DNA of 17,939 nt from CAVRZY01 sp963725415. GTDB lineage: Bacteria > Acidobacteriota > Terriglobia > Bryobacterales > Bryobacteraceae. Made by a program: the position numbers and the translations under genes. The stretch lies in the NCBI GenBank assembly GCA_963725415.1, contig CAVRZY010000141.1:1-17939 (forward strand), in the 5' to 3' direction. Positions within the stretch are counted from its first letter, which is position 1; every line of letters begins with the position of its first letter. Positions 5,676 through 13,577 of this stretch are shown piece by piece. The notes under the pieces are model-generated. The model searched no databases. It saw only the letters and a list, made by a program, of their open reading frames with translations, and was not told the DNA's origin.

Positions 5676-8210
5676 ATGGGCGGAGCACAATTCCAAATCT
5701 TCGGCCAAGTAGTCCTCGACACCGCAGACGCTACGGGCAAAACCCAGCAGATGGGCCGCGCCATCGGCGATGTGGGCAAGGCTGGCGCCGCCGGCTTGGG
5801 CCAACTTAATTCCGCCCAATATGAGGCCACGCAAGCGGCCCGGCTGCTCGCCATGCAGTTTGGGGTGGTGTTGCCGCGGTCCGTGGCCAAATTCGTCGCC
5901 TCGGTCGGGCCCATGCAAGCCATCTTGAGTACCGCCTTCGAGGCGGTGGCGATCTTCACCCTCATGCGCGCCATCGCCGGTGCGGTCACTAACACCAAGA
6001 AGTTTCAGGAAACACTCTATGGCATCTTCGGACCAATCTCCGACCTGGAAGTGAAGCTCGCCAACCTGGTCGGGCTGCTGAAAGATTACTCGACCGAAGC
6101 CATCGCGGCGGCGGAGGCGGGGAAGAAGCAGGCCGAGGAGGGTTTGAAACTCGCCGAGCGTCTGATGAAGGCGCAGGACGAACTGAACGTATTACGCGCC
6201 AAAGGAATCGACAAGATCGAGGCCGAACGGGTGGCCCACGTCCATGCCTTGCAGATCGAGATGGCCGCCCACAGTGCCCTGGATGCGGTCTTCTATCAGG
6301 GTCTCATTAATATCGAGAACCTGACGGCGGCGGAGAAAAAACATCAGGAGGTTGTTAAGCAGGCCGAGGAACTCGCGAAGAAGGTCGCGCAAGCGGAGAA
6401 GGAACTCGAGTCGGCGCGCGAGGGCATGATGTCGAAAATAGCCTCCGCGACCGACGACACCGAGGCCAAGATCCGCGCTGAGTACCAGACCACCTACGAC
6501 CTCTTGAACCGGTTGGAAGAGGAAGCCCTGCTGAAGCATGAAAACATCGAGAGGGTGTTCACTTTAGTGACCCAGGCGCAGGCGGCGGAGCGCGAGAAGA
6601 TTTACCTGGAGGAGGCGAAGAAGCGCACGGAAAGCGTGCAGAAGGCCCAGGAGGAATACCAGGCGGCGATGGTGCGGTTTGGGGAGGAATCCAGCCGCCG
6701 CGAGATCGACGGTCTGACGGGAATCGCCCGAATCCGCGCGGAAGCGGCGGCGGAGCAGTTGCGGGTCCAGGACGAACTCAACAAAGGCATCATCGCCAAT
6801 CAGAAATCGCTGGACGCCACCATCATCGGCGATGCGGAACGCGTGGCGCAGAATAAAACCAGCCTGGAGAGGGCGGCAGCCGACGAAATCACGGCGATTA
6901 ATGTGGCGGCGGGGAGGAAGGCCGTCGAGCAGCTCGCGGGGCAGATCGAATCGTTCATCGATCGGGTCTTTCTCACGGCGCGGTCGCTGAGTGACGTCTT
7001 CCACCAGTTCCTGATGCAGGTCCTGGGCTCGTTCGTCAAATGGGCCAGCCAGATGATCGCCCAGGCGATCTTGGGGATGCGACAGGTGTCGGGCGCCGGC
7101 GGGGGTGTGGGTGGCGGCGGGGGATTGTTGGGCTCCATCCTCGGCGGGGTGTTCGGGATCGGCAGAGGAACGTCGGCACTGGCCTCGGTGGGAATCGGCG
7201 GCGAACCTGGCTGGAGTGGCGCACAGAGTTTGACTCTGCCGGGTGGCGGATACATCCAGGGAGTTACCGGGCCGTTGTCAGCCGGGGCCATCGGCCAACT
7301 TGGAGGAGGAATTCCGCAGGCCGTGGGTGGCGCGGCGCAAGGCGGTCTGGGGTATGCGGCATTTCATCCGGGGCAACTTCTCGGCAATTTGGCCACACTG
7401 GGACCGCTGGCAGCCATCCTCGGCGGAGCTTCCCTGATGGGTCGTGGGGGCGTAGGGAGCGGCGTGGCGGGGGGTATGTTGGCCGCGGGCGGCGCCAGTT
7501 ACGCCATGTTCGGTCTGGCGGGGTTGGGGGTTCTTCCCCTGGCGATTGGCGCCTTGGTCGGCGGACTGATCGGCATGGTTCGTCGCGGGCGGCAGAAACG
7601 GAAATCAGCGGCACTCGAACAGGGATTCGAGTTTGCGGCGGACGATGTCGAGAAGGCCTACGAACTCCACAAACTGGATTACGAAAGCGCCATCAGCCAG
7701 CTCGAGGGATTGATGGCCTCGGGCCAGCAAACCTTGCTGGGCGCCGGGACCGGCCGGTGGGGGCGCCAGGGCGCAGAAAACCTGACGCGGGTGATTCGAG
7801 ACCTGATCAATCGCGTGAACGATTTGGAAGGGCAGCGGCAGGCAACTACCACAACCCTCGCGGGTATGACGATCCCGGAATTTGCCGTCGGGGGTTCAGT
7901 GCCGGGACTCGGGACTCGGGGCTCGGGACTCGGGGGCGGGATTCTGGCGATCTTGCATCCCGGGGAATTTGTGATGCGGCAGCAAGCGGTGGATTACTTG
8001 GGGCAGAATTTCCTGGCAGCATTGAATCGGGCGCCGGCGTTCGCTGCAGGCGGAAATGTCGGGACTCGGGATTCGGGACTCGCGACTCGGGGGCGGGCGA
8101 TCCACATTGAGAATCTGAACGTGTATCCCGAAAAAGGGATGAGCGACCGCGAGGCGGCGGACATGGTGGTGCGCGGGTTGAGGTTAGCATCGCGGGAGGG
8201 AGCGTTGTGA
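5676..8210 (+). CDS. Phage tail tape measure protein
   Basis: An 844-residue protein; ATG 5676 has GGAG at 5667-5670, and the TTG just before it is less likely. After an N-terminal segment (MGGAQFQIFGQVVLDTADAT) come long charged helices at ~130-390 rich in A, E, K and Q, then 'FHQFLMQVLGSFVKWASQMI' (~440-465), glycine-rich hydrophobic stretches at ~474-640 (FGLAGLGVLPLAIGALVGGL), and the typical C-terminal 'FAVGG...ILHPGEFVM' and 'FAAGGNVG' motifs. Such proteins set tail length and pass through the membrane during DNA entry. By the usual ~0.15 nm per residue, a tail of about 125 nm is expected, close to lambda. Two heptamer arrays interrupt the C-terminal motif region. No lytic domain is seen. 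Confidence 0.92.
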   Translation: MGGAQFQIFGQVVLDTADATGKTQQMGRAIGDVGKAGAAGLGQLNSAQYEATQAARLLAMQFGVVLPRSVAKFVASVGPMQAILSTAFEAVAIFTLMRAIAGAVTNTKKFQETLYGIFGPISDLEVKLANLVGLLKDYSTEAIAAAEAGKKQAEEGLKLAERLMKAQDELNVLRAKGIDKIEAERVAHVHALQIEMAAHSALDAVFYQGLINIENLTAAEKKHQEVVKQAEELAKKVAQAEKELESAREGMMSKIASATDDTEAKIRAEYQTTYDLLNRLEEEALLKHENIERVFTLVTQAQAAEREKIYLEEAKKRTESVQKAQEEYQAAMVRFGEESSRREIDGLTGIARIRAEAAAEQLRVQDELNKGIIANQKSLDATIIGDAERVAQNKTSLERAAADEITAINVAAGRKAVEQLAGQIESFIDRVFLTARSLSDVFHQFLMQVLGSFVKWASQMIAQAILGMRQVSGAGGGVGGGGGLLGSILGGVFGIGRGTSALASVGIGGEPGWSGAQSLTLPGGGYIQGVTGPLSAGAIGQLGGGIPQAVGGAAQGGLGYAAFHPGQLLGNLATLGPLAAILGGASLMGRGGVGSGVAGGMLAAGGASYAMFGLAGLGVLPLAIGALVGGLIGMVRRGRQKRKSAALEQGFEFAADDVEKAYELHKLDYESAISQLEGLMASGQQTLLGAGTGRWGRQGAENLTRVIRDLINRVNDLEGQRQATTTTLAGMTIPEFAVGGSVPGLGTRGSGLGGGILAILHPGEFVMRQQAVDYLGQNFLAALNRAPAFAAGGNVGTRDSGLATRGRAIHIENLNVYPEKGMSDREAADMVVRGLRLASREGAL
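7904..7938 (+). repeat. Heptamer array, GGGACTC x5, coding
   Basis: Units gggactc, gggactc, ggggctc, gggactc, gggggcg inside the tape measure gene, encoding PGLGTRGSGLGG between 'FAVGGSV' and 'ILAILHPGEF'. Continuous G-tracts fit the quadruplex consensus. Confidence 0.95.
8061..8095 (+). repeat. Heptamer array, GGGACTC x5, coding
   Basis: Units gggactc, gggattc, gggactc, gcgactc, gggggcg inside the tape measure gene, encoding GTRDSGLATRG just after 'FAAGGNV'. It lies at the same kind of place (after a GG-x-V motif) as the array at 7904. Confidence 0.95.
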
Positions 8211-8211
8211 A

Positions 8212-8274
8212 ATTGGTGATTGGTGATTTCTGATTGGTGATTGGAGAAATCACAAATCACAAATGGCAAATAAT
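8212..8274 (+). repeat. Heptamer array, ATTGGTG then AAATCAC
   Basis: Nine units in register: attggtg, attggtg, atttctg, attggtg, attggag, aaatcac, aaatcac, aaatggc, aaataat. The right part is the near-complement of the left, so the transcript can fold back. It fills the gap between the tape measure stop and the start at 8277, leaving no clear ribosome binding site. Confidence 0.95.
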
Positions 8275-8276
8275 CT

Positions 8277-8621
8277 ATGGATGTGACTGACATCTTCCCA
8301 CTCACGCCGTATTGGCCCCTGGGGCGGCCCTTGCGTTCGCGCAAGGTGCTGCAGGAGATGGAGTCGGGAAAGATCTATGTCCGGTCGAAGGGGTCGGACC
8401 TGCGGGTTTTCAATCTGGCCGGACAATGCAGTGTGGCGGAGTACGAAACCCTGTTGCAGTTTTACGAAGCCCATGCGGTGTGCGGATGCACCCTGCACGA
8501 CCAAAGTTATTCACCGGCGCAGGATTGGGTGGTGATCTTTACGGCCCCGCCGGATTTCGAGGAGTCGACGTACGACACGGTGCTGTGGAGTTGCACGTTG
8601 CGACAGACGGTGGGGGCATGA
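8277..8621 (+). CDS. Small distal tail protein, family uncertain
   Basis: A 114-residue protein starting MDVTDIFPLTPYWPLGRPLRSRKVLQEMESG and ending STYDTVLWSCTLRQTVGA. It is beta-rich with a 'F.LTP.WPL' opening. It occupies the slot between the tape measure and the BR0599-type gene, which in lambda-like and gene-transfer-agent-like tails is held by a distal tail or DUF2460-type protein. No motif confirms that. Three cysteines (two in VCGCTL) are notable but do not form a clear metal site. No Shine-Dalgarno is visible because a heptamer array abuts the start. Confidence 0.55.
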   Translation: MDVTDIFPLTPYWPLGRPLRSRKVLQEMESGKIYVRSKGSDLRVFNLAGQCSVAEYETLLQFYEAHAVCGCTLHDQSYSPAQDWVVIFTAPPDFEESTYDTVLWSCTLRQTVGA

Positions 8622-8632
8622 GCAGAAGAGTA

Positions 8633-8695
8633 GTTAAAAGTCGAAAGTTAAAAGTTGAAAAACTCTTGCTTTGAACTTTCAACTTTCAACTTTTG
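8633..8695 (+). repeat. Heptamer array, GTTGAAA then ACTTTCA (hairpin)
   Basis: Nine units in register: gttaaaa, gtcgaaa, gttaaaa, gttgaaa, aactctt, gctttga, actttca, actttca, acttttg. The two halves are complementary with a few G-U or mismatched positions, giving a hairpin of roughly 28 bp around a loop near 8661-8669, in the gap before the start at 8716. Confidence 0.95.
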
Positions 8696-8715
8696 ACCTG
8701 TTGGGGGATCGCCAA

Positions 8716-9363
8716 ATGCCCAGAAAGCTCGTCAGCGGCGCGGACTATCCGACGGCATATCGCGGGCAGGTGATCCGTCTGGCCGAGATCGCCACGGACG
8801 TCCAGACGCACTACTATGCCGAAGAGGAGACGGACTACGCCGGGAACCACTATCTGCCCGGGCTGATTGTGCCGGAAGCCATCCACCGATACCGATCGCT
8901 GCAATCAGATTCCGCCGCGATTGCCTTGGCCAACACGCCGGCACTCGAGGCTTTACTCTTTGCCGAGAAGTGGGAAGGCGCCGCGGTGCGTCTACTCGAG
9001 TATTTCACTGCCTTACCGGAGGGCCGCACCGACGCCTGCGAACTGATCCGTGGCCTGCTCAACAACCGCCAGGCGCCCGAACGGCTCATCAACTGGACAA
9101 TCATTCCGGCGTCCGACCCACAAAACCTGGAAGCCCCGGACCGGTGCTTCTCGCGCACCTGCACGGAGCGATTCAAGAGCGACCGCTGCGGCTATACCGG
9201 CGAGCTCACCACCTGCTCGAAGACCTACGCGGCTTGCACTACGCGCGGGCGGACGCATCGGTTCAACGGTTTCTTGCAGGTGACGGCGACACTGGAGAAG
9301 ATTTACACGCCGCTGGTGCAGACGGAGTGGAGGACGGGGATCCAACTGCTATTGAAAATCTGA
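8716..9363 (+). CDS. Phage tail-tip protein, BR0599 / DUF2163 type
   Basis: A 215-residue protein. I chose ATG 8716 (GGGGGA upstream); the in-frame start at 8671 only adds residues coded by the heptamer array. The C-terminal half has the conserved cysteine pattern of the phage BR0599 family: C144, C149, C158, C167 and C174 in 'CTERFKSDRCGYTGE...C...C', followed by 'FNGFLQV'. Such proteins lie at the tail tip next to the hub in gene-transfer-agent-like and Mu-like siphoviral tails. The stop overlaps the next start (TGATG), consistent with stoichiometric coupling. The cysteines could bind a metal or an iron-sulfur cluster. Confidence 0.78.
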   Translation: MPRKLVSGADYPTAYRGQVIRLAEIATDVQTHYYAEEETDYAGNHYLPGLIVPEAIHRYRSLQSDSAAIALANTPALEALLFAEKWEGAAVRLLEYFTALPEGRTDACELIRGLLNNRQAPERLINWTIIPASDPQNLEAPDRCFSRTCTERFKSDRCGYTGELTTCSKTYAACTTRGRTHRFNGFLQVTATLEKIYTPLVQTEWRTGIQLLLKI

Positions 9364-12300
9364 TGGCGAAGATTCCTTATCACACAAACGAGGCGGAACT
9401 TCAGGTCCTGGCCTCGCGCATGGGCGAGCCGATGACGCTGGCCTACGGCCGGCACCTGGTGGCCGGCGCCCCGGTGTTTCAGGACCAGCAGATGGATGGT
9501 TCGACCATTCTCTTGGTGGCACTCGGCGAGGGCGAATGGGATGCAATCGAATACCTGTGGGTGAACGGGAAGCCGGTGGACATCACCGACACCGCTAAGG
9601 TGCACTTCCATCCGGGGCTCGACGGCGAGACTGGCACGGAATCAACCCCCGGCGTGCGCAACCAGAAAATCTGTTCCTTCTTTCCGGCCGGATTCACTCA
9701 AACCACTTTCTCCCGCACCGCTTACGTTGCCCTCCACCTCGCCGCTGATCCGGCGGCGCCCAGCGCCGAGTTCGACGTGCGCGGCATCTACAAAACCCGC
9801 CGGGTGCGCCTCTTCGATGCGGCAGGCAATCAGACCGATTATCTCTGGTCCGCCAACCCCGCTTGGCAACTGCTCGATGCCTATATTTCGCTCTACCTGA
9901 AACCGCGCGCGCTCATCAATGCGGCACTGACCGCCGGGGAAAAGGCTCGGATCGATTTCGCCGCGTTCGTGCAAGCCGCCGCCGACTGCGATGCGGACAT
10001 CGGTGCCGGAGTAAAGCGGTTTGAAGGCCATGTCGCCTTCATGCAGAAAACGAATCTAGCGACGATCTTCGAGACCCTCCTCAGCCTCTGCCGCGGCTAC
10101 GTTCTGGAAGAAGGCGGCAAACTGGGGCTCTACATCGATAAGCCGCGCACCTCGATCTTCACCCTCACCGCCGACATGATTCGTGACGCCAGTTTCGAGA
10201 TTCCCGCCAAAGACCTGCGGCAGGTCTGTAATCAGGTCACGCTCAAAATCCGCGATATTGAGTCCGGGGGCGCCGACCACTCGAAGGACTTCGCCCCCTT
10301 CACCGCCATCCACAACGAACAGGCACACCAGGACATGGTGGGGCGCGTGATCGGCAGGGAGATGGACCTGGGGGCCAACACCAAGGAACGTTCCGAACGC
10401 CTGGTCCTCTACTGGATGAAGCGGTCGTTGCTCCCCGAGCAGGGGCAGGCCCTGGTCAGCATGGATGCCGGGCATCTGCTTCCCGGCGACGTGATCACAG
10501 CGCCCAAGGACCATAACTTCTCGGCGACGCGCGATTGGGAAGTGATGGAAGCCACCGATGAACCAATCGCCGACCAGGACGGCAAGATTCCCACTCAAGC
10601 CTTCCTGCGGGAATTGATCTTGCAGGAATACGATCCGACGATTTTTAGCGATACGGCGGAGACCCAACAAGAGACCGAAGAGACCAACATCCCAGGGGGC
10701 CACCCGCCACCGGCTTCGAACGCGAACCTGATCGCCAACGGCGACATGGAGGCCTGGTCGCACTTCATCATTGCCAGCGGGCAAACAGTAGGCCTGCCCG
10801 ATTTGTGGAGCTACATCGTCGGCGGGAGCACCCAGGATGGTTACGCCACGCGGCAACCTGGCCTCGAGGGCACTTACGCCTTGGGTCTGAACGTCGGCGA
10901 TGCGCACGGGCCGCCCAGCACGCAATACATGCGCTGCTGGGATTATCCCGCAGTCGTGTGGCCCGGCGGGGGCTACTACTTTTCCGTCCTCGCCAAGGCC
11001 AACCCCGCCATCAGCGCCGGCTTTCGCCTGCGGCTCGTTTTGCGGGATGCCAATCTCGCCGGCGATTGCTACGTGGAACTGCTCAACCGCGTGGCACTCG
11101 GGACGACGGTGCAGAAGATCGAATCCCGCCTGACAATGCCCAAGTCAGGCGACTCGACGATGTGGACAGGCAAGTGGGGCGCACTGACGATCGTGGGTGG
11201 ACCGCTAACTTACGATCCGGTGTATCTCTTCGTGGAACCCGCGAACTACCAGCCGAACGTCTCCTCGACAATCATCCTGGATTCCGCCATCCTGAGAAGT
11301 ACGGGCGATAATGCCCCGGCCCCCGTGGACGCTCCCAGCGCGCCGTCGTGGGTGGAATTCACCGGCCAAGATGGCATCTTCCATTTTGCGATTGCCCCCG
11401 GCGCCGGCACTCAGACGAACTTGGAGCATGAAGTCCAGATTGCTTCTGACAGCGGGTTCACCGCGAACTTGCTGACTTTAGTTCTCGGCAGCGCATTGAC
11501 CAAAGATTTGCTCAAGCCGCGGGTGACGCGCTACGCCCGCGCCCGCACGCGGTACGTTTCGAGTTCCTTTTCGGCCTACGTGAATTACGGCTCGCCCACG
11601 GCGGTGGCGAGTGGCCATCCGGTCGATGACGCAGCGCCCGCGGGTGGCTTCGATCCCGCCGATCCGCGCCTGGGGAACGGGGTCCGTCAACATGATGCCT
11701 CCGGAAACCCCCGCCACCTCTTCCGGTACGATGATCCGACGCATACGGCTGATCTTATCGTGGAGAGTGCCACCAAGAAATGGGCAGGCGAATCGGGCGC
11801 TGACGTAACCGGAACCCACCAAGCCGCCACCATTGCTGGCCAGGGCGCACTGGCAACTAAGAGCGCCGTTAGCCTGGACACGGAAGTGACAGACGGTTCG
11901 GGTTATGTGAAGACGACTCCCGACCAGCGTGATGGCGGCGGGTACGGAAAGCTGGCCCTAACCTCTAGCGGAGCCGTGAAACCGGGCAAATTCGCGGATT
12001 CCAATCCCGGAGTGGTGACCGGCCAGGCACAGATCGCCGATGGGAGTGCCGCAGATCAATCTGGTGCCTGGGTGGCCGTAGCCACGGTAGATTTTCAGGT
12101 CCCGGCAGGTTGCGCCAGTATGGGGTTCACTCTGACGGTGAACTATGGCGGGCAGCTCAATACGTATGCCCCTGCTGATGGGGACAATGTCGGTATAGCG
12201 ATTTACACTGGCACCGCGCCAGCCGGCCCCACGGTTTATCGTGCCGGAACGGGAACCGTGACCTATGCCAATCCTTCCGGCACGAAGTTGACCGTTTACA

Positions 12301-12395
12301 TCAAGGGAAAACATTTAGTCGGCGCAGGCTCATACGTCGAGGGCAAATGCTCTCAGGACATAGTGACGCCGCTGCGTAGCGGGACAGTCGCCTAG
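9363..12395 (+). CDS. J-like tail hub / host-specificity protein with C-terminal binding domains
   Basis: A 1010-residue protein starting MAKIPYHTNEAELQVL; the frame is open upstream to 8970 but that part lies over the previous gene. Residues 1-440 look like a phage tail hub (lambda J or gene-transfer-agent gp15 type), including 'WVNGKPVDITDT', 'ATIFETLLSLCRGYVLEEGG' and 'AGHLLPGDVITA'. A proline-rich linker follows, then ~452-640 with 'NLIANGDMEAW' and a jelly-roll-like carbohydrate-binding pattern, ~655-745 fibronectin-III-like, and a polar C-terminal region ~750-1010 with beta-rich ending. It would anchor the tail tip and recognise the cell surface. No NlpC/P60 or lysozyme domain is present. 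Confidence 0.8.
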   Translation: MAKIPYHTNEAELQVLASRMGEPMTLAYGRHLVAGAPVFQDQQMDGSTILLVALGEGEWDAIEYLWVNGKPVDITDTAKVHFHPGLDGETGTESTPGVRNQKICSFFPAGFTQTTFSRTAYVALHLAADPAAPSAEFDVRGIYKTRRVRLFDAAGNQTDYLWSANPAWQLLDAYISLYLKPRALINAALTAGEKARIDFAAFVQAAADCDADIGAGVKRFEGHVAFMQKTNLATIFETLLSLCRGYVLEEGGKLGLYIDKPRTSIFTLTADMIRDASFEIPAKDLRQVCNQVTLKIRDIESGGADHSKDFAPFTAIHNEQAHQDMVGRVIGREMDLGANTKERSERLVLYWMKRSLLPEQGQALVSMDAGHLLPGDVITAPKDHNFSATRDWEVMEATDEPIADQDGKIPTQAFLRELILQEYDPTIFSDTAETQQETEETNIPGGHPPPASNANLIANGDMEAWSHFIIASGQTVGLPDLWSYIVGGSTQDGYATRQPGLEGTYALGLNVGDAHGPPSTQYMRCWDYPAVVWPGGGYYFSVLAKANPAISAGFRLRLVLRDANLAGDCYVELLNRVALGTTVQKIESRLTMPKSGDSTMWTGKWGALTIVGGPLTYDPVYLFVEPANYQPNVSSTIILDSAILRSTGDNAPAPVDAPSAPSWVEFTGQDGIFHFAIAPGAGTQTNLEHEVQIASDSGFTANLLTLVLGSALTKDLLKPRVTRYARARTRYVSSSFSAYVNYGSPTAVASGHPVDDAAPAGGFDPADPRLGNGVRQHDASGNPRHLFRYDDPTHTADLIVESATKKWAGESGADVTGTHQAATIAGQGALATKSAVSLDTEVTDGSGYVKTTPDQRDGGGYGKLALTSSGAVKPGKFADSNPGVVTGQAQIADGSAADQSGAWVAVATVDFQVPAGCASMGFTLTVNYGGQLNTYAPADGDNVGIAIYTGTAPAGPTVYRAGTGTVTYANPSGTKLTVYIKGKHLVGAGSYVEGKCSQDIVTPLRSGTVA

Positions 12396-12400
12396 CGGCG

Positions 12401-12456
12401 AAACGGAGAACGCTGAATGATGAATGATGAACGCGGAACGCTGAATGCTGATAGTT
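12401..12456 (+). repeat. Heptamer array, GAACGCT/GAATGAT x8
   Basis: Units aaacgga, gaacgct, gaatgat, gaatgat, gaacgcg, gaacgct, gaatgct, gatagtt in the gap after the hub gene. It has no inverted half. Confidence 0.95.
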
Positions 12457-12473
12457 AAGGGCAGGAAATAGCG

Positions 12474-12785
12474 ATGCGAAAGATCGCGGCAGTGCGCAAG
12501 ACCGACTGGGCCACCTTCACGGCCAGCATCCCCGATGAACTTCGCGCCTGGGAAACACGGGAATCGGGGCAGTTTCCGAATTGGGTTCTCGTGACAATCA
12601 GGTGCGAGGGGACGTGGCAACTGGCCAAGGCCAGCGGCTTGTTTTTGACGATGCCGGCGCCGTGGTGTTCGGCATCGAGAATTCCCGCCGGCGTGCAGAG
12701 CGCCGTAGGGCAGCCGGTGATCGCGGGGGAAACCATCGGTGATTATCTCGAGAGACTGCTCGGCCGCGACATCTTCTTCGACTAG
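12474..12785 (+). CDS. Small conserved-context phage protein, unknown
   Basis: A 103-residue protein starting MRKIAAVRKTDWATFTASIP, with GGAAA about eight bases upstream and the next ribosome binding site directly after its stop. It has a mixed composition, one cysteine pair far apart, and a C-terminal helix 'GETIGDYLERLLGRDIFFD'. No transmembrane segment or signal peptide. No family recognised. Placement between the hub and the appendage-type protein suggests a tail-tip accessory or chaperone, but nothing in the sequence proves this. Confidence 0.55.
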   Translation: MRKIAAVRKTDWATFTASIPDELRAWETRESGQFPNWVLVTIRCEGTWQLAKASGLFLTMPAPWCSASRIPAGVQSAVGQPVIAGETIGDYLERLLGRDIFFD

Positions 12786-12798
12786 TGGAGGCCTAAAT

Positions 12799-13530
12799 AT
12801 GAAGGTTTTGAAATCTCAAATCTCGAATCTCTGGCTGCGGCCCGCCGTCTTCCGGTTTCTCGTGGTCGCCGCGAGCCTGTTTTTGACTTTCAACTTTCAA
12901 CTCTCAACTGTCCTCCTCGCCCAGCAACCCACCTCCACCGCACCGCTCTTTGAAGTGAACTCGCACTACCTTGTCGGCCGCACCTGGGCGGATTACAAAC
13001 CCAGCGCGGGCGCCGGATTGACATTGAACATCGCCGCCGGGACGGCATTCTGCGGCAATCCACCAGGGAAGGTGGTCTACGCCGGTGGCACATTGACGAT
13101 GACGAATGCGGCGACGAACTACGTTTTTGTGAATCCAGCGGTCTCCTGCGTGCCGGCATCGAACACCACCGGATTCACGGCCGGGATGATTCCGCTGGCG
13201 CAGGTGGTGGCCGCAGGCGGAGTGATCACCGGGGTGACGGACGTGCGGACGTGGTTCGTAGATCCGCAGTGGCGGCTGTACACGGTCGAGAGTTCGGTGG
13301 ATCTAGCCTCGGTCGCCACCGGGGCTTGTACCACGGAACGAACCGTAACGGTGACGGGCGCGGCGCTGGGCAATCCCGTTATGGTGACGGCGGCAACCGC
13401 GCTGCAAGCTGGAACGTTTCTGGTGGGCAAAGTCACGGCATACAACACAACGAAATGGCAATTCTGCAATCTCAGCGGTGGCGCGGTGGATCGCGCCTCA
13501 GACAATTACACGGTCTATGTCTTCAAGTAG
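12799..13530 (+). CDS. Predicted exported / appendage-type protein
   Basis: A 243-residue protein; ATG 12799 has GGAGG at 12787-12791. The N-terminus reads as a signal peptide: basic residues to R19, hydrophobic FLVVAASLFLTF, and a likely cut near LLA-QQ (residue 41). Two heptamer arrays encode parts of it (residues ~5-11 and ~28-37). The mature part is beta-rich and ends in a 'SSVDLASVATGACTTE...VTVTGAALG...FCNLSGGAVDRASDNYTVYVF' domain seen at the ends of phage fibre-like proteins, which favours a virion appendage. An export signal on a tail-cassette protein is odd: it may be a cell-surface or superinfection protein, or the hydrophobic stretch may not be a true signal. Confidence 0.6.
   Translation: MKVLKSQISNLWLRPAVFRFLVVAASLFLTFNFQLSTVLLAQQPTSTAPLFEVNSHYLVGRTWADYKPSAGAGLTLNIAAGTAFCGNPPGKVVYAGGTLTMTNAATNYVFVNPAVSCVPASNTTGFTAGMIPLAQVVAAGGVITGVTDVRTWFVDPQWRLYTVESSVDLASVATGACTTERTVTVTGAALGNPVMVTAATALQAGTFLVGKVTAYNTTKWQFCNLSGGAVDRASDNYTVYVFK
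12810..12830 (+). repeat. Heptamer array, (G/C)RAATCT x3, coding
   Basis: Units gaaatct, caaatct, cgaatct near the start of the predicted signal peptide. Confidence 0.75.
12881..12908 (+). repeat. Heptamer array, TTTCAAC x4, coding
   Basis: Units ttttgac, tttcaac, tttcaac, tctcaac inside the hydrophobic part of the predicted signal peptide (LTFNFQLST). Same family, reverse orientation, as the array at 2961. Confidence 0.9.
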
Positions 13531-13531
13531 G

Positions 13532-13552
13532 AGATCTGACATCTTAAATCTG
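13532..13552 (+). repeat. Short heptamer array, AxATCTG x3
   Basis: Units agatctg, acatctt, aaatctg immediately after the stop at 13530. It is the last array in the window; none is seen downstream of it. Confidence 0.65.
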
Positions 13553-13577
13553 GAGTCATCGCCAGGGCAGGAGAGCA

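Noticed and set aside
7040..8110. Long plus-strand frame over the tape measure C-terminal half
   Set aside because: Arginine/glycine-rich shadow without start signal; the tape measure frame has clear family motifs.
8970..9362. N-terminal extension of the hub protein to 8970
   Set aside because: It overlaps the BR0599-type gene for its whole length and is arginine-rich; ATG 9363 in a TGATG overlap is the natural start.
1784..12456. Repeat arrays as a CRISPR
   Set aside because: Units are 7 bp with no spacers of constant length, and there are no cas genes.
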